A stretch of 64,000 nt of DNA from Bradyrhizobium sp. 190. Lineage in GTDB: Bacteria > Pseudomonadota > Alphaproteobacteria > Rhizobiales > Xanthobacteraceae. This document shows, in pieces, positions 8,498-17,046 of the stretch; within the stretch, counting starts at the first letter, position 1, and the number at the start of each line of letters is the position of its first letter. A model generated the notes under the pieces. It did no database searches, had not been told where the DNA came from, and worked only from the letters and a program-made list of their open reading frames with translations. The stretch lies in NCBI RefSeq assembly GCF_023073415.1, contig NZ_JADPJL010000012.1, positions 322,501 through 386,500 of the forward strand, read 5' to 3'. The position numbers were made by a program, and so were the translations under genes.

Positions 8498-8956
8498 ATG
8501 ATGCACGCACGCATGAATCACCCGGTCATGGTCGTCCCCGATGCCATGAAGGCGCTGCAGGCGCTGGGTGAATTGACCAAGAACAGCCTGCCGGAAAAGC
8601 TGCTCGAGCTGGTGCATCTGCGCGCGAGCCAGATCAACGGATGCAGCGCCTGTGTCGACATGCACCCCAAGATCGCCAAGCGGGCCGGTGAGACCGATGA
8701 GCGCCTGTTTGCGGTGGCCGCCTGGCGCGATACGCCCTACTTCACGGAAGGCGAGCGCGCAGCGTTGGCCTTGACGGAAGCGCTGACCCGGCTCAGCGAT
8801 CGGTCCGATCCGGTACCGGATGAGGTCTGGAGCGAGGCCGACAAGCATTTCGACGAGGCGGAGCTCGCGGCGCTGATTCTGGCGATCGCCAATATCAATG
8901 TCTGGAACAGGCTCAATATCGCGGTGCGTCAGCCGGCAGGCGTCTGGAAGGGGTAG
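8498..8956 (+). CDS. Carboxymuconolactone decarboxylase/AhpD-family protein
   Basis: A 152-residue, all-helical protein of the CMD/AhpD family. It carries the redox pair CSAC inside INGCSACVDMH (about 48-58), which in AhpD-like members acts in alkylhydroperoxidase-type thiol chemistry. It is transcribed divergently from the ECF41 sigma gene and has an ECF41-like promoter, so it is most likely that factor's target and part of an oxidative or envelope stress response. The start could be the ATG at 8498 or the next codon; GGAGAG upstream suits both. A terminator follows. Confidence 0.92.
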   Translation: MMHARMNHPVMVVPDAMKALQALGELTKNSLPEKLLELVHLRASQINGCSACVDMHPKIAKRAGETDERLFAVAAWRDTPYFTEGERAALALTEALTRLSDRSDPVPDEVWSEADKHFDEAELAALILAIANINVWNRLNIAVRQPAGVWKG

Positions 8957-9025
8957 CCGCGACAAAATTCCGGTCAGTCTTGACGCTCGGGACCGTGCTT
9001 ATTTTCCCGGCGCGCGCTAAACAAC

Positions 9026-9058
9026 AAGCCCGGCCGGATCGGCCGGGCTTTCGCTTTT
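9026..9058 (+). terminator. Rho-independent terminator
   Basis: A 10-bp stem AAGCCCGGCC/GGCCGGGCTT with a five-base loop, then a T-rich run. It ends the transcript of the CMD-family gene. Confidence 0.8.
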
Positions 9059-9082
9059 GTTGCTTCATCCCGTTTCCCGATC

Positions 9083-10837
9083 ATGACCGTCCTTCTAGAC
9101 CAAAAATCGATGCTACGGCCGACCATCCGAAAGCGAATCCTTGGCATCGCCATAGGGTTGATCTTCCTGATGGCGATCACATCGGCGCTGTCGACGGTGA
9201 TGACACGCAAGATTGCCCATCAGCTCGACGAGTTCAGCGGCAAATATGTCGAAGCGTATGGGCATCTGGCGCGGATGAATATCCGTTCGCTGGAGCAGGC
9301 GCTGGCGCTGCGCCGGATCGTGATCGGCAGGATGCAGTCGCCGCCCGACATGGCGTTCTCTGCAGATCAGCGAAAAGTCTATGAAGCGAAGGGACAGGAA
9401 ATCGAACAGGAGGCGCAAGCGGCGCGCGCCCTGATCAACGCGATCATGGACGATGTCTCCACCGAATCTGACAACGCCCGGCTCGGCCGGATCGACGATC
9501 GAATCGAGCGCGTGACCATCGATCTCCGTCGCTATCTCGGTGAGGAATACAAGCGGCTGTTGTCCTTGCTCGATGCCGGGAATTTCGTGGAGGCCAGGGC
9601 CAGCCTGACCGACACGCTGCGCGACGAACTCAACCAAAGGATCGAAGATATCCGCACGGACATGCTTGCGCAGGTCCGCAGCGATGCCGTGATGACGATG
9701 CGCGACCAGAAGACTGCGATTGTGATCTCCGTTGTCCTGACCTTGCTTGCGGGCATCCTCGGACTGATGTTTTCACTTTTCATCAGCACCGGCATTACCG
9801 GACCAGTCCGGCGTTTGCTGGAAGGTACCCGTGCGGTGGAGGCCGGCCGGCTCGACGGGTCGATCGACGTCACCACGCGCGACGAGATCGGCCAGCTCAC
9901 GACGGCGTTCAACAACATGGTCGAGCAATTGCGCCACAAGGAACGCCTGCGCGAGACGTTCGGCCGCTACGTCGACCCGCGCGTCGTGGAAGGCCTGATC
10001 GACCCGCAATCGCTGGCTGCCAGCAGCGGCGAGCGGCGGGTGATGACGGTGCTGTTCTGCGACATGAAGGGCTTTACCAGCCTCAGCGAAGGCATGACGC
10101 CGCAGGGCCTCGTCAAGGTGATGAACCACTATCTCTCGACGATGTCGGGACCGATCCGCAGCCATCGCGGCATCATCGACAAATATATCGGCGACGCCAT
10201 CATGGCCTATTGGGGGCCTCCATTTACCGAGCATAGCGAACAGGCGCGGCTGGCATGCCTTGCCGCCGTCGAGATGGCGGACCGCGGCAAGGCGCTGCGC
10301 ACCGAACTGCCCGAGCTGCTCGGCGTTCGCACCGTGCCGAGCGACTGCGAAGTGCGCATCGGCATCGCGACCGGCGAGGTGCTGGTCGGCAGCATCGGCT
10401 CGGAATTCATGATGAGCTACACGGTGATGGGTGATGCGGTGAATCTGGCGTCACGCCTGGAGAACGCCAACAAGATCTACGGCAGCCATTCGCTGGCGTC
10501 AGAACCTGCGATCATCGCGGCCGGCGATGCGGTCGAAGCCCGCGAGATCGACCGGCTGGTGGTTGCGGGCCAGACCCGTCCCGAGGCGGTGTTTGAGATC
10601 ATCGGGCGCGCGGGCGAGTTGACCGAGAAGCAACTTGAACTGCTGGCGCGGTACGCCGAGGGCCTCGCTGCCTATCGGGCGCGCCGCTGGGATGATGCGC
10701 GCCGGGCCTTCCAGGCGGCGCTCGAGGCCGTTCCCGGCGACGAACCGTCTAACGCGATGGCCCAACGTGTCGAGAACTTTCAGGCTAATCCGCCGGCCGC
10801 CGATTGGGATGGCGCGTGGCGGCTGGATCAGAAGTAA
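9083..10837 (+). CDS. Membrane-bound class III adenylate/guanylate cyclase with HAMP domain
   Basis: A 584-residue signalling enzyme. It has a transmembrane helix at about 20-42, a roughly 170-residue periplasmic helical sensor, a second helix at about 213-235, a HAMP linker (ITGPVRRLLEGTRAVEAGRLDG) and a class III cyclase domain at about 310-480. The two metal-binding aspartates are in VLFCDMKGFTSL and IDKYIGDAIMAYWG, and the purine-binding region includes YTVMGDAVNLASRL. A helical, TPR-like tail follows the catalytic domain. It likely makes cAMP in response to an outside signal. The signal is unknown; this layout is common and often multicopy in Bradyrhizobium. Earlier or later in-frame starts within the first ten codons are possible. 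Confidence 0.93.
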   Translation: MTVLLDQKSMLRPTIRKRILGIAIGLIFLMAITSALSTVMTRKIAHQLDEFSGKYVEAYGHLARMNIRSLEQALALRRIVIGRMQSPPDMAFSADQRKVYEAKGQEIEQEAQAARALINAIMDDVSTESDNARLGRIDDRIERVTIDLRRYLGEEYKRLLSLLDAGNFVEARASLTDTLRDELNQRIEDIRTDMLAQVRSDAVMTMRDQKTAIVISVVLTLLAGILGLMFSLFISTGITGPVRRLLEGTRAVEAGRLDGSIDVTTRDEIGQLTTAFNNMVEQLRHKERLRETFGRYVDPRVVEGLIDPQSLAASSGERRVMTVLFCDMKGFTSLSEGMTPQGLVKVMNHYLSTMSGPIRSHRGIIDKYIGDAIMAYWGPPFTEHSEQARLACLAAVEMADRGKALRTELPELLGVRTVPSDCEVRIGIATGEVLVGSIGSEFMMSYTVMGDAVNLASRLENANKIYGSHSLASEPAIIAAGDAVEAREIDRLVVAGQTRPEAVFEIIGRAGELTEKQLELLARYAEGLAAYRARRWDDARRAFQAALEAVPGDEPSNAMAQRVENFQANPPAADWDGAWRLDQK

Positions 10838-10851
10838 CGCGCGCGGCGCGT

Positions 10852-11676
10852 TCAGGCCTTCAGAAACTCCAGCACCACGTCGCAGAATTCCTGCGGCGCC
10901 TGTTCGAACATCCAGTGGCGCGTGCCCGGGATGATCGCCGTCTTGGCACCCGGAATATGCTCGGCCAGCACGCGCCAGTTTACCGCCAACCCGCCCTTGG
11001 TGTCGCCGCCGCCGATCAACAGCGTCGGTGTCTCGATCGAGTTGGCTTCGCTCTTCAGAAACGGTTTGCGGTTTTCGCTGACCTGACCAAGCAGCGTATA
11101 GATATTGTCGCGCAATTGCTGCCGCGGCGCCGCAGGCCACCGCGCCCACGCGCCTTCGCCATCGATCCCGTCGACGAAGAGCGCGAGCGCGCCGTCGATG
11201 TCGCCGTTTCGCACCATCTCGGCCGCGACCGGAACGCGCGGACCCAGCGGCACGGGGCCCGGAGGCGGGGTGGTTGGCTGCAGCGCAGGTTCGAGATCGC
11301 CGCCCGGTTCGGCGAGAATGGCCTTGCGCAACAGGTCCGGCCGCGCCTGCGCCACGCGGAATCCAATATGGCCACCGCGGGAATGTCCCATCAGATCGAC
11401 CGGCCCCACATTCAGCTTTTCGATGAAGCCGATCACGTCGGCTGTGTGCTGCGCCATCAGATAGTCGTTACCGATGCCGTCCCAATGCTCCGGAAAAAAG
11501 CGGCGCAGGCTGAGCGAAATCACGCGGTGTTTCCTCGACAAAGGCCCGAGCACGGCGTTCCAGGTGCGGAAGTCGCCGAGTGTGCCATGCACGAGAACCA
11601 GTGGCGGGCTGTTGTCGGAACCTCTGCCAACATCGAGATAGGCGATGTCATAGCCGTTGACGCTCAAGGTCTGCAT
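10852..11676 (-). CDS. Alpha/beta hydrolase (copy 2 of a tandem pair)
   Basis: A 274-residue alpha/beta-fold hydrolase. The nucleophile is the Ser of LMGHSRGGHIGF, the oxyanion-hole region is LVHGTLGDFRTW, and the catalytic His is in GTRHWMFEQAPQ near the C terminus. GGAGG before the ATG at 11676 fixes the start. The upstream gene on the same strand is a close paralogue of exactly the same length, separated by five bases, so the two are a tandem duplication in one operon. The natural substrate is unknown. Confidence 0.92.
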   Translation of the reverse strand: MQTLSVNGYDIAYLDVGRGSDNSPPLVLVHGTLGDFRTWNAVLGPLSRKHRVISLSLRRFFPEHWDGIGNDYLMAQHTADVIGFIEKLNVGPVDLMGHSRGGHIGFRVAQARPDLLRKAILAEPGGDLEPALQPTTPPPGPVPLGPRVPVAAEMVRNGDIDGALALFVDGIDGEGAWARWPAAPRQQLRDNIYTLLGQVSENRKPFLKSEANSIETPTLLIGGGDTKGGLAVNWRVLAEHIPGAKTAIIPGTRHWMFEQAPQEFCDVVLEFLKA

Positions 11677-11681
11677 GGCGA

Positions 11682-12506
11682 TCAATCCTCCGCGAGATAT
11701 GTCAAAACGATCTCGCAATATTTCTGCGGCGCCTGCTCGAACATCGGATGCGTGGTGCCCGGGATCATCTCGGTACGCGCACCCTTCACGTTGGTGGCCA
11801 GCGCATTCAGCACCTTCGGCAGCGTGCCCTTGGTATTGGCGCCGCCGATAAACAATGTCGGCGTCTTGATGGCCTCCGCATCCGCCTTGGAGAACGGAGG
11901 CCGCTCGTCGCGCATCTGGCCGATCAGCGTGGTGGCGTTGTCGCGCAGTAGTTGTTTCGGCGTTGCTGGCAGGCGCCTCCAGGCGCCGGGGCCTTCCAGC
12001 GCATCCATGAAGATTTGCAGGCCGCCGTCGATGTCACCTTTGGCGATCACCTCAGCGGAAGCCGCAATCCTGCCGGCCAGCGGTGAGGGGCCGGGTTTGT
12101 AGGCGGGATCGAGCGTGGTGTCGAGCTCGCCCCCGGGTTCGGCCAGGATCAGCTTGCGCAACAGGTCAGGCCGGCGTTGCGCGACGCGAAAGCAAATGTG
12201 TCCGCCGCGGGAATGGCCCATCAGGTCGACCGGCTTCGTATCCAGTTTCTCGATGAAGCCGATCACGTCGTCGACATGCTGCGCGATCGAATAGGTGTCG
12301 CCGACGCCGTCCCAATGGTCGGGGAAAAAATGCCGCAACGAAGGCGCGATCACGCGGTGCTTGCGCGTCAGCGGTCCGAGCACCGACGACCAGATCCGGA
12401 AATCACACAGCGAGCCATGCACGCACACCAGCGGCGGGCCATTGCCGGCGCTTTGGCCGACATCGAGATAGGCCATGTCATAGCCGTTGACGTGTATGGT
12501 TTGCAT
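11682..12506 (-). CDS. Alpha/beta hydrolase (copy 1 of a tandem pair)
   Basis: A 274-residue paralogue of the downstream hydrolase, sharing nearly the same motifs: VHGSLCDFRIW, the nucleophile Ser in DLMGHSRGGHICF, and the His in GTTHPMFEQAPQ. I start it at the MQTIHVNGYD methionine (12506), which lines up exactly with the start of the sister protein; the open frame extends 21 codons further upstream without support. The two copies have clearly diverged in the lid region (about 145-175), so they may act on different esters or epoxides. Confidence 0.9.
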   Translation of the reverse strand: MQTIHVNGYDMAYLDVGQSAGNGPPLVCVHGSLCDFRIWSSVLGPLTRKHRVIAPSLRHFFPDHWDGVGDTYSIAQHVDDVIGFIEKLDTKPVDLMGHSRGGHICFRVAQRRPDLLRKLILAEPGGELDTTLDPAYKPGPSPLAGRIAASAEVIAKGDIDGGLQIFMDALEGPGAWRRLPATPKQLLRDNATTLIGQMRDERPPFSKADAEAIKTPTLFIGGANTKGTLPKVLNALATNVKGARTEMIPGTTHPMFEQAPQKYCEIVLTYLAED

Positions 12507-12678
12507 AGGGCTCGTGAGCTGAGGGGAGGCCAAAGGCCATTGAAAGGCGTCGCGACGTCCCCAGATCATCGGAAGTTGTTCATGCCGTCAAGTTCCCCCG
12601 GAATTCGGGTGGATAGCAATAATCTCCAAGCCTAGATTTGGGCTCAAGAGGAAGCTGGGTGGCATTGAACAGGAGAAT

Positions 12679-13233
12679 ATGGAGCCAGCCATGACCGGGC
12701 ACCATTTTACGATATTCGACACCGCGATCGGCCGCTGCGGCATCGTGTGGGGCGAGCGCGGCATCACCTCGGTGCAACTGCCGATGGGCGACGAGAAGAA
12801 GACCCGAACCCGCCTGCAGCAGCGCCATGGCGACCTCGTCGAGACAGAGCCGCCTGCGAAGGTGCAGGCCGCGATCGAAGGGATCAAAGAGCTGCTCGAA
12901 GGCAAGCCGAACGACCTCGCCGACGTCGTGCTCGATCTCGACGGCGTTCCCGAATTCAACCGCGGCGTCTATGACATCGCGCGCACGATACCGCCGGGCA
13001 AGACCATGACCTATGGCGATATCGCCAAGCGTCTTGGCGGTGTCGAGTTGTCGCGCGACGTCGGCCAGGCGCTGGGCCGCAACCCCTGTCCGATCGTGGT
13101 GCCGTGCCACCGCGTGCTGGCGGCGGGCAACAAGCCCGGCGGCTTCTCCGCCAATGGCGGGGTGGTGACGAAACTGAAGATGCTGGCGATCGAAGGCGCG
13201 GCCGTGAACCACACGCCGAGCCTGTTCGATTGA
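12679..13233 (+). CDS. ogt: Methylated-DNA--protein-cysteine S-methyltransferase
   Basis: A 184-residue suicide DNA-repair protein that moves the alkyl group from O6-methylguanine (or O4-methylthymine) to its own cysteine. The active site is the classic IVVPCHRVL near residue 137; the helix-turn-helix and Arg finger region (LGGVELSRDVGQALGRNPCP) precede it, and GGFSANGG closes the domain. There is no N-terminal Ada regulatory domain, so it is the constitutive Ogt type. It is convergent with the enoyl-CoA hydratase gene. The start could be this ATG or the one four codons later. Confidence 0.93.
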   Translation: MEPAMTGHHFTIFDTAIGRCGIVWGERGITSVQLPMGDEKKTRTRLQQRHGDLVETEPPAKVQAAIEGIKELLEGKPNDLADVVLDLDGVPEFNRGVYDIARTIPPGKTMTYGDIAKRLGGVELSRDVGQALGRNPCPIVVPCHRVLAAGNKPGGFSANGGVVTKLKMLAIEGAAVNHTPSLFD

Positions 13234-13239
13234 GCGTAT

Positions 13240-14043
13240 TCACCGACCCTTGAAGTTCGGCTTCCGCTTCTCATTGAAGGCCAGCACGCCCTCGCGGCGA
13301 TCCTCGGTCGGGACCATGCGGTTATAGGCCTCGATCTCCAGCGCGAGGCCATCCCGCAGCGACAGTTGCAAGCCGCGATGGATCGAGAGTTTCGCCTGGC
13401 GGACCGAGATCGGCGCATTGCGGGCGATCCGTGAGGCGGTCGCCAGTGCCGCCGGCAGTAGTTCGGATAGCGGAAACACTTCGTTCACGAGACCCCAGGC
13501 GTGGGCTTCGCTGGCGGTAAACGGTTTGCCGGTCAGAATCAGCTCCTTGGCGCGGCGCTCGCCGACGGCACGGGCTAAGGTTTGCGTGCCGCCGCCGCCC
13601 GGCATGATGCCGAGCGTCACTTCGGTCAGCGCGAAGCGCGCGCTGTCAGCGGCATAGAGAAAATCGCAGCAGCCTGCGATCTCGCAGCCGCCGCCATAGG
13701 CCGCGCCGTTGACGGCACCGATGACCGGGACCGGGCAGTCGATCAGCGCCCGCACCATCCGCTCGAAAATGACGTGCTGGCGCGTCCATGCCTCGTCGGT
13801 CATGCCGCGCCGTTCCTTCAAATCGCCGCCGGCGCAGAACGCCTTGTCGCCGGCGCCGGTCAGCACGATGCAGCGCAGGCTCTTCGGATCGAGTGCTGTG
13901 TCCTCGAAATAACGAACGAGGTCGCGCCCCATCTGGGTGTTGAGGGCGTTGGACGCGTCCGGCCGATTGAGCCTGATGATCGCCACATGCTCGTCGACCG
14001 GCTCGACCGACAGCGTCTCGAAGTTGGATGGGTTCGAACTCAT
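13240..14043 (-). CDS. Enoyl-CoA hydratase/isomerase family protein
   Basis: A 267-residue crotonase-fold protein. It has the oxyanion-hole segments DKAFCAGGDLKER (about 66-78) and NGAAYGGGCEIAG (about 110-122), and the catalytic-side Glu of ALTEVTLGIMPGGGGTQ, so the acyl-CoA hydratase reaction is likely rather than a bare structural homologue. The ATG at 14043 overlaps the stop of the upstream MBL-hydrolase gene in an ATGA, which implies translational coupling. The pair may degrade an acyl-CoA intermediate. A much longer reading to 14562 is only an antisense run across the neighbour. Confidence 0.92.
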   Translation of the reverse strand: MSSNPSNFETLSVEPVDEHVAIIRLNRPDASNALNTQMGRDLVRYFEDTALDPKSLRCIVLTGAGDKAFCAGGDLKERRGMTDEAWTRQHVIFERMVRALIDCPVPVIGAVNGAAYGGGCEIAGCCDFLYAADSARFALTEVTLGIMPGGGGTQTLARAVGERRAKELILTGKPFTASEAHAWGLVNEVFPLSELLPAALATASRIARNAPISVRQAKLSIHRGLQLSLRDGLALEIEAYNRMVPTEDRREGVLAFNEKRKPNFKGR

Positions 14044-14909
14044 ATCGCCTCGCAGGAGAATCCGCTGCCCTTGCGCCGGATCTTTCCGACCGAAGGGGAG
14101 GGGAAATGCGCGGTGCAGCACAGCGTATCGGTGTCGCAATAGCGCTCCAGAAAGCTGCGGCGTGTGGCTGCCGCCTGCGCCTGATCGACGTCGAACTTGA
14201 CGGACAATTCCGGATAGTGCGTTTGCAGCGGGGAATGCATCAGGTCGCCGGAGAACACGGCGTCGTCCTTGCCGCGGCCGAAGGTGAAGGCGGCATGGCC
14301 GGGCGTATGGCCCGGCGTCGGGAGGATGCGCGTGTGGTCGCCGATCTCGTAGTCGCTGCGGACGATCTCGGCCTGTTTCGCCTCGACGACGGGCAGCACG
14401 CTGTCGCCAAACGCCGGCACGGGCGTTTTCGCGTGTGTCTCGGTCCAGTAGTCGAACTCGGTCTTGTCGAACACGTAGCGCGCCTTCGGAAAAGTCGGCA
14501 CCCAGCGGCCATTGTCGAGTCGCGTGTTCCAGCCGACATGGTCGACATGCAGATGCGTGCACATGACATAGTCGATGTCACCGACGGAAATCCCTGCAGC
14601 AGCCAACCCGCGCGCGTAGGTGTCGTCGGTCTTCATGTTCCATTTCGGCCGCTGCGGCCGCGGCTTGTCGTTGCCGATGCAGCTATCGATCAGGATAGTG
14701 TGGTGCGGCGTCTTCACGACGTAGGACTGGAAACACAGGATCAGCACGTCCTGGTCGTCGAGCGCACCGGCCTTTTGCATCCACGCCCGGTTCTCCGCCA
14801 GCAACTCCGGCGTCAGACCCGGCAGCATTTCCAGTGCCGGCAGGAAGGTGGTTTCCTGTTCGATGATACGGTGGATGGTGAGATCGCCGACCGTGAATTT
14901 GAGGCTCAT
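14040..14909 (-). CDS. MBL-fold metallo-hydrolase
   Basis: A 289-residue metallo-beta-lactamase-fold hydrolase. The dizinc site is THLHVDHVGWN (about 120-130), with the later ligands in LPTPGHTPGHAAF and FSGDLMHSP and a C-terminal His in TAHFPSP. It is a lactonase/glyoxalase-type member rather than a true beta-lactamase. It is coupled to the enoyl-CoA hydratase downstream by a four-base ATGA overlap, and overlaps the truncated upstream reading frame in the same way. It is about 40-50% similar by eye to the second MBL protein at 17043-17897. Confidence 0.92.
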   Translation of the reverse strand: MSLKFTVGDLTIHRIIEQETTFLPALEMLPGLTPELLAENRAWMQKAGALDDQDVLILCFQSYVVKTPHHTILIDSCIGNDKPRPQRPKWNMKTDDTYARGLAAAGISVGDIDYVMCTHLHVDHVGWNTRLDNGRWVPTFPKARYVFDKTEFDYWTETHAKTPVPAFGDSVLPVVEAKQAEIVRSDYEIGDHTRILPTPGHTPGHAAFTFGRGKDDAVFSGDLMHSPLQTHYPELSVKFDVDQAQAAATRRSFLERYCDTDTLCCTAHFPSPSVGKIRRKGSGFSCEAI

Positions 14910-15193
14910 GCCTGTTCCCTGCTTTTCTGAAGGAGATCAGCGCGCGTCGTTCTATGCCCGGGCACGAACATTGGCGTTGGCGAACTGCAGCCGCGCAGCG
15001 ATGCGCACAGGCGGCCACCATCGAGCCCGATGCGCTCCGGCGTCGCGGTAGGCCAGCCATCGCCGATGGAGGCCGGGCTGCCGCAGGCGAGGTTGCGCTG
15101 GCCGGTGGAGAATTGCGCGTCAGCGGCAGATGCCGCGAGCATGCAGAAGGCGGCAAGACCGATGCGCCGCAATCGCTTGCCACCCTCGCGCAT
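14906..15193 (-). pseudogene. Truncated and frameshifted serine hydrolase (beta-lactamase family) remnant
   Basis: A signal peptide (residues 1-26) is followed by a stretch with CGSPASIGDGWPTATPER and IGLDGGRLCASL, the usual beginning of a secreted class C beta-lactamase-like or 6-aminohexanoate-dimer-hydrolase-like protein. After LCASL the frame departs. The expected continuation, similar to FANANVRA, is visible in another frame and then stops, and the catalytic domain with SxxK is missing. The relic is fused up to the start of the MBL gene. I infer a frameshift plus a large deletion. Confidence 0.55.
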
Positions 15194-15215
15194 GCCGCTA
15201 TCTCCGTTCCAGATG

Positions 15216-15830
15216 TTACGCCGGCGGCGGCACCGAGACCTTCACCGATGGCCGCTCCATCATCTTCTGATGGAAAGCATCGAGCTTCGGAAAGGCCTTG
15301 CGCCAGCCGCAATCGGCAAAGCGGAAATCCGCATAGCCGAGCACGCAAGTAAGGCCGATCTGCGCGATGTTGAACGGGCCCGACAGCACCTCGGGCTTGT
15401 TCTCGAAGCGCGCCATGCCGGTCCAGGCGCGGTTCCAGTGATCGTCGGACCACGCCTTCCACCGCAGCGGCTCCGGCCGCACCATGCCCTCGTAGCGGCA
15501 CAGCAGCATGGAGTCGAGCATGCCCTGCAGCAGCGAATGGTCGCTCTTCACTTTCCATCGCTCGGGGCCGGAGGCGGGGATCAGCTTTCCGCCGCCGGCG
15601 AGTTCGTCGAGGTATTCGACGATGACATAGGAATCGAGGATGACGTCGCCATTGTCGAGGATCAGCACCGGCAGCTTCTTCAGCGGCGTGATCTTCGAAT
15701 ATTCTTCGTTGGCCTGACCCGGCGCGACGGTCGCGGGGGTGAATTCGATCTTGTCGATCAGGCCGGTCTCGATCGCGGCGATGCGGACTTTTCGGGCGAA
15801 CGGCGAGGCGGGGGAGAAGGTGAGTTTCAT
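15216..15830 (-). CDS. Glutathione S-transferase family protein
   Basis: A 204-residue GST. The N-terminal thioredoxin-like domain begins MKLTFSPASPFARKVRI, with the catalytic Ser/Thr-type position in SPASPF. The cis-Pro and gamma-glutamyl-binding motif is KKLPVLILDNGDVILDSYVI (about 49-68), and a helical C-terminal domain follows. I use the ATG at 15830, since the 19 preceding codons come from a chromosomal repeat. It probably acts in detoxification or in a glutathione-dependent catabolic step together with the neighbouring FAH-type hydrolase. Confidence 0.92.
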   Translation of the reverse strand: MKLTFSPASPFARKVRIAAIETGLIDKIEFTPATVAPGQANEEYSKITPLKKLPVLILDNGDVILDSYVIVEYLDELAGGGKLIPASGPERWKVKSDHSLLQGMLDSMLLCRYEGMVRPEPLRWKAWSDDHWNRAWTGMARFENKPEVLSGPFNIAQIGLTCVLGYADFRFADCGWRKAFPKLDAFHQKMMERPSVKVSVPPPA

Positions 15831-15857
15831 TTTCTTGTTTCCTTGGATGTTTCCTCC

Positions 15858-15945
15858 GTCATGCCCGGGCTTGTCCCGGGCATCCACGTCTTTCTCGCGG
15901 CAAGCGAGTCAAGACGTGGATGCCTGGCACGAGGCCGGGCATGAC
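15858..15945. repeat. Palindromic REP-like chromosomal repeat
   Basis: Two inverted arms of about 35 bases, starting with GTCATGCCCGGG and ending with its near complement CCGGGCATGAC, around an 18-base centre containing CGCGGCAAGCGAGTC. Palindromes of this type are scattered between genes in Bradyrhizobium and relatives. It lies between the GST and FAH-family genes. Confidence 0.8.
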
Positions 15946-15973
15946 GACAGCGCAAGCGGCCGCAGCTCGAACC

Positions 15974-16816
15974 TCACGCTGCGATGATTTCCTGGCGCTG
16001 CTCGCCGAGGCCGTCGATGCCAAGCGTAACGACGTCGCCGACATTGAGGAAGGTCGGCGGCTTCATGCCGAGGCCGACGCCGGGCGGGGTGCCGGTGGTG
16101 ACAAGGTCACCGGGCAACAGCGTCATGAACTGCGAGACATAGGAAATGCACTTCGCCATCGAGAAGATCATGGTCGAGGTGTTGCCGGTCTGGCGGCGCT
16201 GGCCGTTGACATCGAGCCACATGCCGAGCTTCTGCACGTCAGGGATTTCGTCTTTGGTCACCAACCACGGGCCGACCGGCCCGAAGGTGTCGTGCGATTT
16301 GCCCTTGGTCCACTGGCCGCCGCGCTCCTGCTGAAAATTGCGCTCGGAGACGTCGTTACAGACGCAATAGCCGGCAACGTGGTTCAGCGCATCGGCTTCC
16401 GAGACATACTTGGCGCGGGTTCCGATGATGGCGGCGATCTCGACTTCCCAGTCGAGCTTGGTGGAGCCGCGCGGCTTTTCGACGGCGTCGTTCGGGCCCG
16501 ACAGCGAGGTGTTTGCCTTGATGAAGAAGATCGGCTCGGTCGGGATCGGAGATCCTGTCTCCTTGGCGTGGTCGGTGTAATTCAGGCCGATGGCGACGAA
16601 TTTCGAGATGCCGGTGACCGGCGCTCCGAAGCGCTGCTTGCCGTCGACGGCGGGAAGTTTGGCGGCGTCCAGCGCGGCGAGCTTGGCGAGCCCGGCCGGC
16701 GAATAGGCCTCGCCGTCGAGGTCCTTCACCTGCGCCGAAAGATCGCGCAACTGGCCGGATTTATCGATCAGGCCGGGCTTTTCCGCGCCCTTGGCGCCGT
16801 AACGAACAAGCTTCAT
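15974..16816 (-). CDS. Fumarylacetoacetate hydrolase (FAH) family protein
   Basis: A 280-residue FAH-fold enzyme of the type that cleaves or hydrates 2-oxo acids in aromatic and sugar-acid breakdown. It carries the family's metal and active-site features: FVAIGLNYTDHAKE, LDWEVEIAAIIG (paired acidic metal ligands), CVCNDVSERNFQ, GKSHDTFGPVGPWL, and VTTGTPPGVGLGMKPP. The ATG at 16816 directly precedes MKLVRYG, a typical N terminus; a longer frame reads into repeat sequence. It lies in the same orientation as the GST and both MBL genes, as part of a catabolic stretch. Confidence 0.92.
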   Translation of the reverse strand: MKLVRYGAKGAEKPGLIDKSGQLRDLSAQVKDLDGEAYSPAGLAKLAALDAAKLPAVDGKQRFGAPVTGISKFVAIGLNYTDHAKETGSPIPTEPIFFIKANTSLSGPNDAVEKPRGSTKLDWEVEIAAIIGTRAKYVSEADALNHVAGYCVCNDVSERNFQQERGGQWTKGKSHDTFGPVGPWLVTKDEIPDVQKLGMWLDVNGQRRQTGNTSTMIFSMAKCISYVSQFMTLLPGDLVTTGTPPGVGLGMKPPTFLNVGDVVTLGIDGLGEQRQEIIAA

Positions 16817-16916
16817 TTTGTCACTCCCTGCGGGGTTTCTTGGGTTTTGTCGGGGTTTTTGCCCTTCAGAAGCTTCTTGGAACAGCGGGCGCGGAAATTC
16901 AACTGCCGAAAGCGCA

Positions 16917-17046
16917 GGGTAGGGTGGGCAAAGGCGCCCTTGCGCCGTGCCCACCATCTGTCGCCGGGCTTAATGTTGAATGGTGGGCACGCGGAGCCTG
17001 TCATCGGGCGCGCGTTCGTGCGACCCGGTGGCTTTGCCCACCCTAG
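16917..17046. repeat. Chromosomal palindromic repeat (GGGTGGGCAAAGGCGC type), copy A
   Basis: Paired arms read TAGGGTGGGCAAAGGCGC... and ...GTGGCTTTGCCCACCCTAG, with inner arms GTGCCCACCAT/TGGTGGGCACGC. A second member of the same family lies at 20342-20433. These mobile palindromes are frequent between rhizobial genes; this one sits between the FAH-family and second MBL genes. Confidence 0.8.

Noticed and set aside
10804-12102. A 432-codon plus-strand frame
   Set aside because: Antisense to the two tandem hydrolases, with no recognisable protein features.
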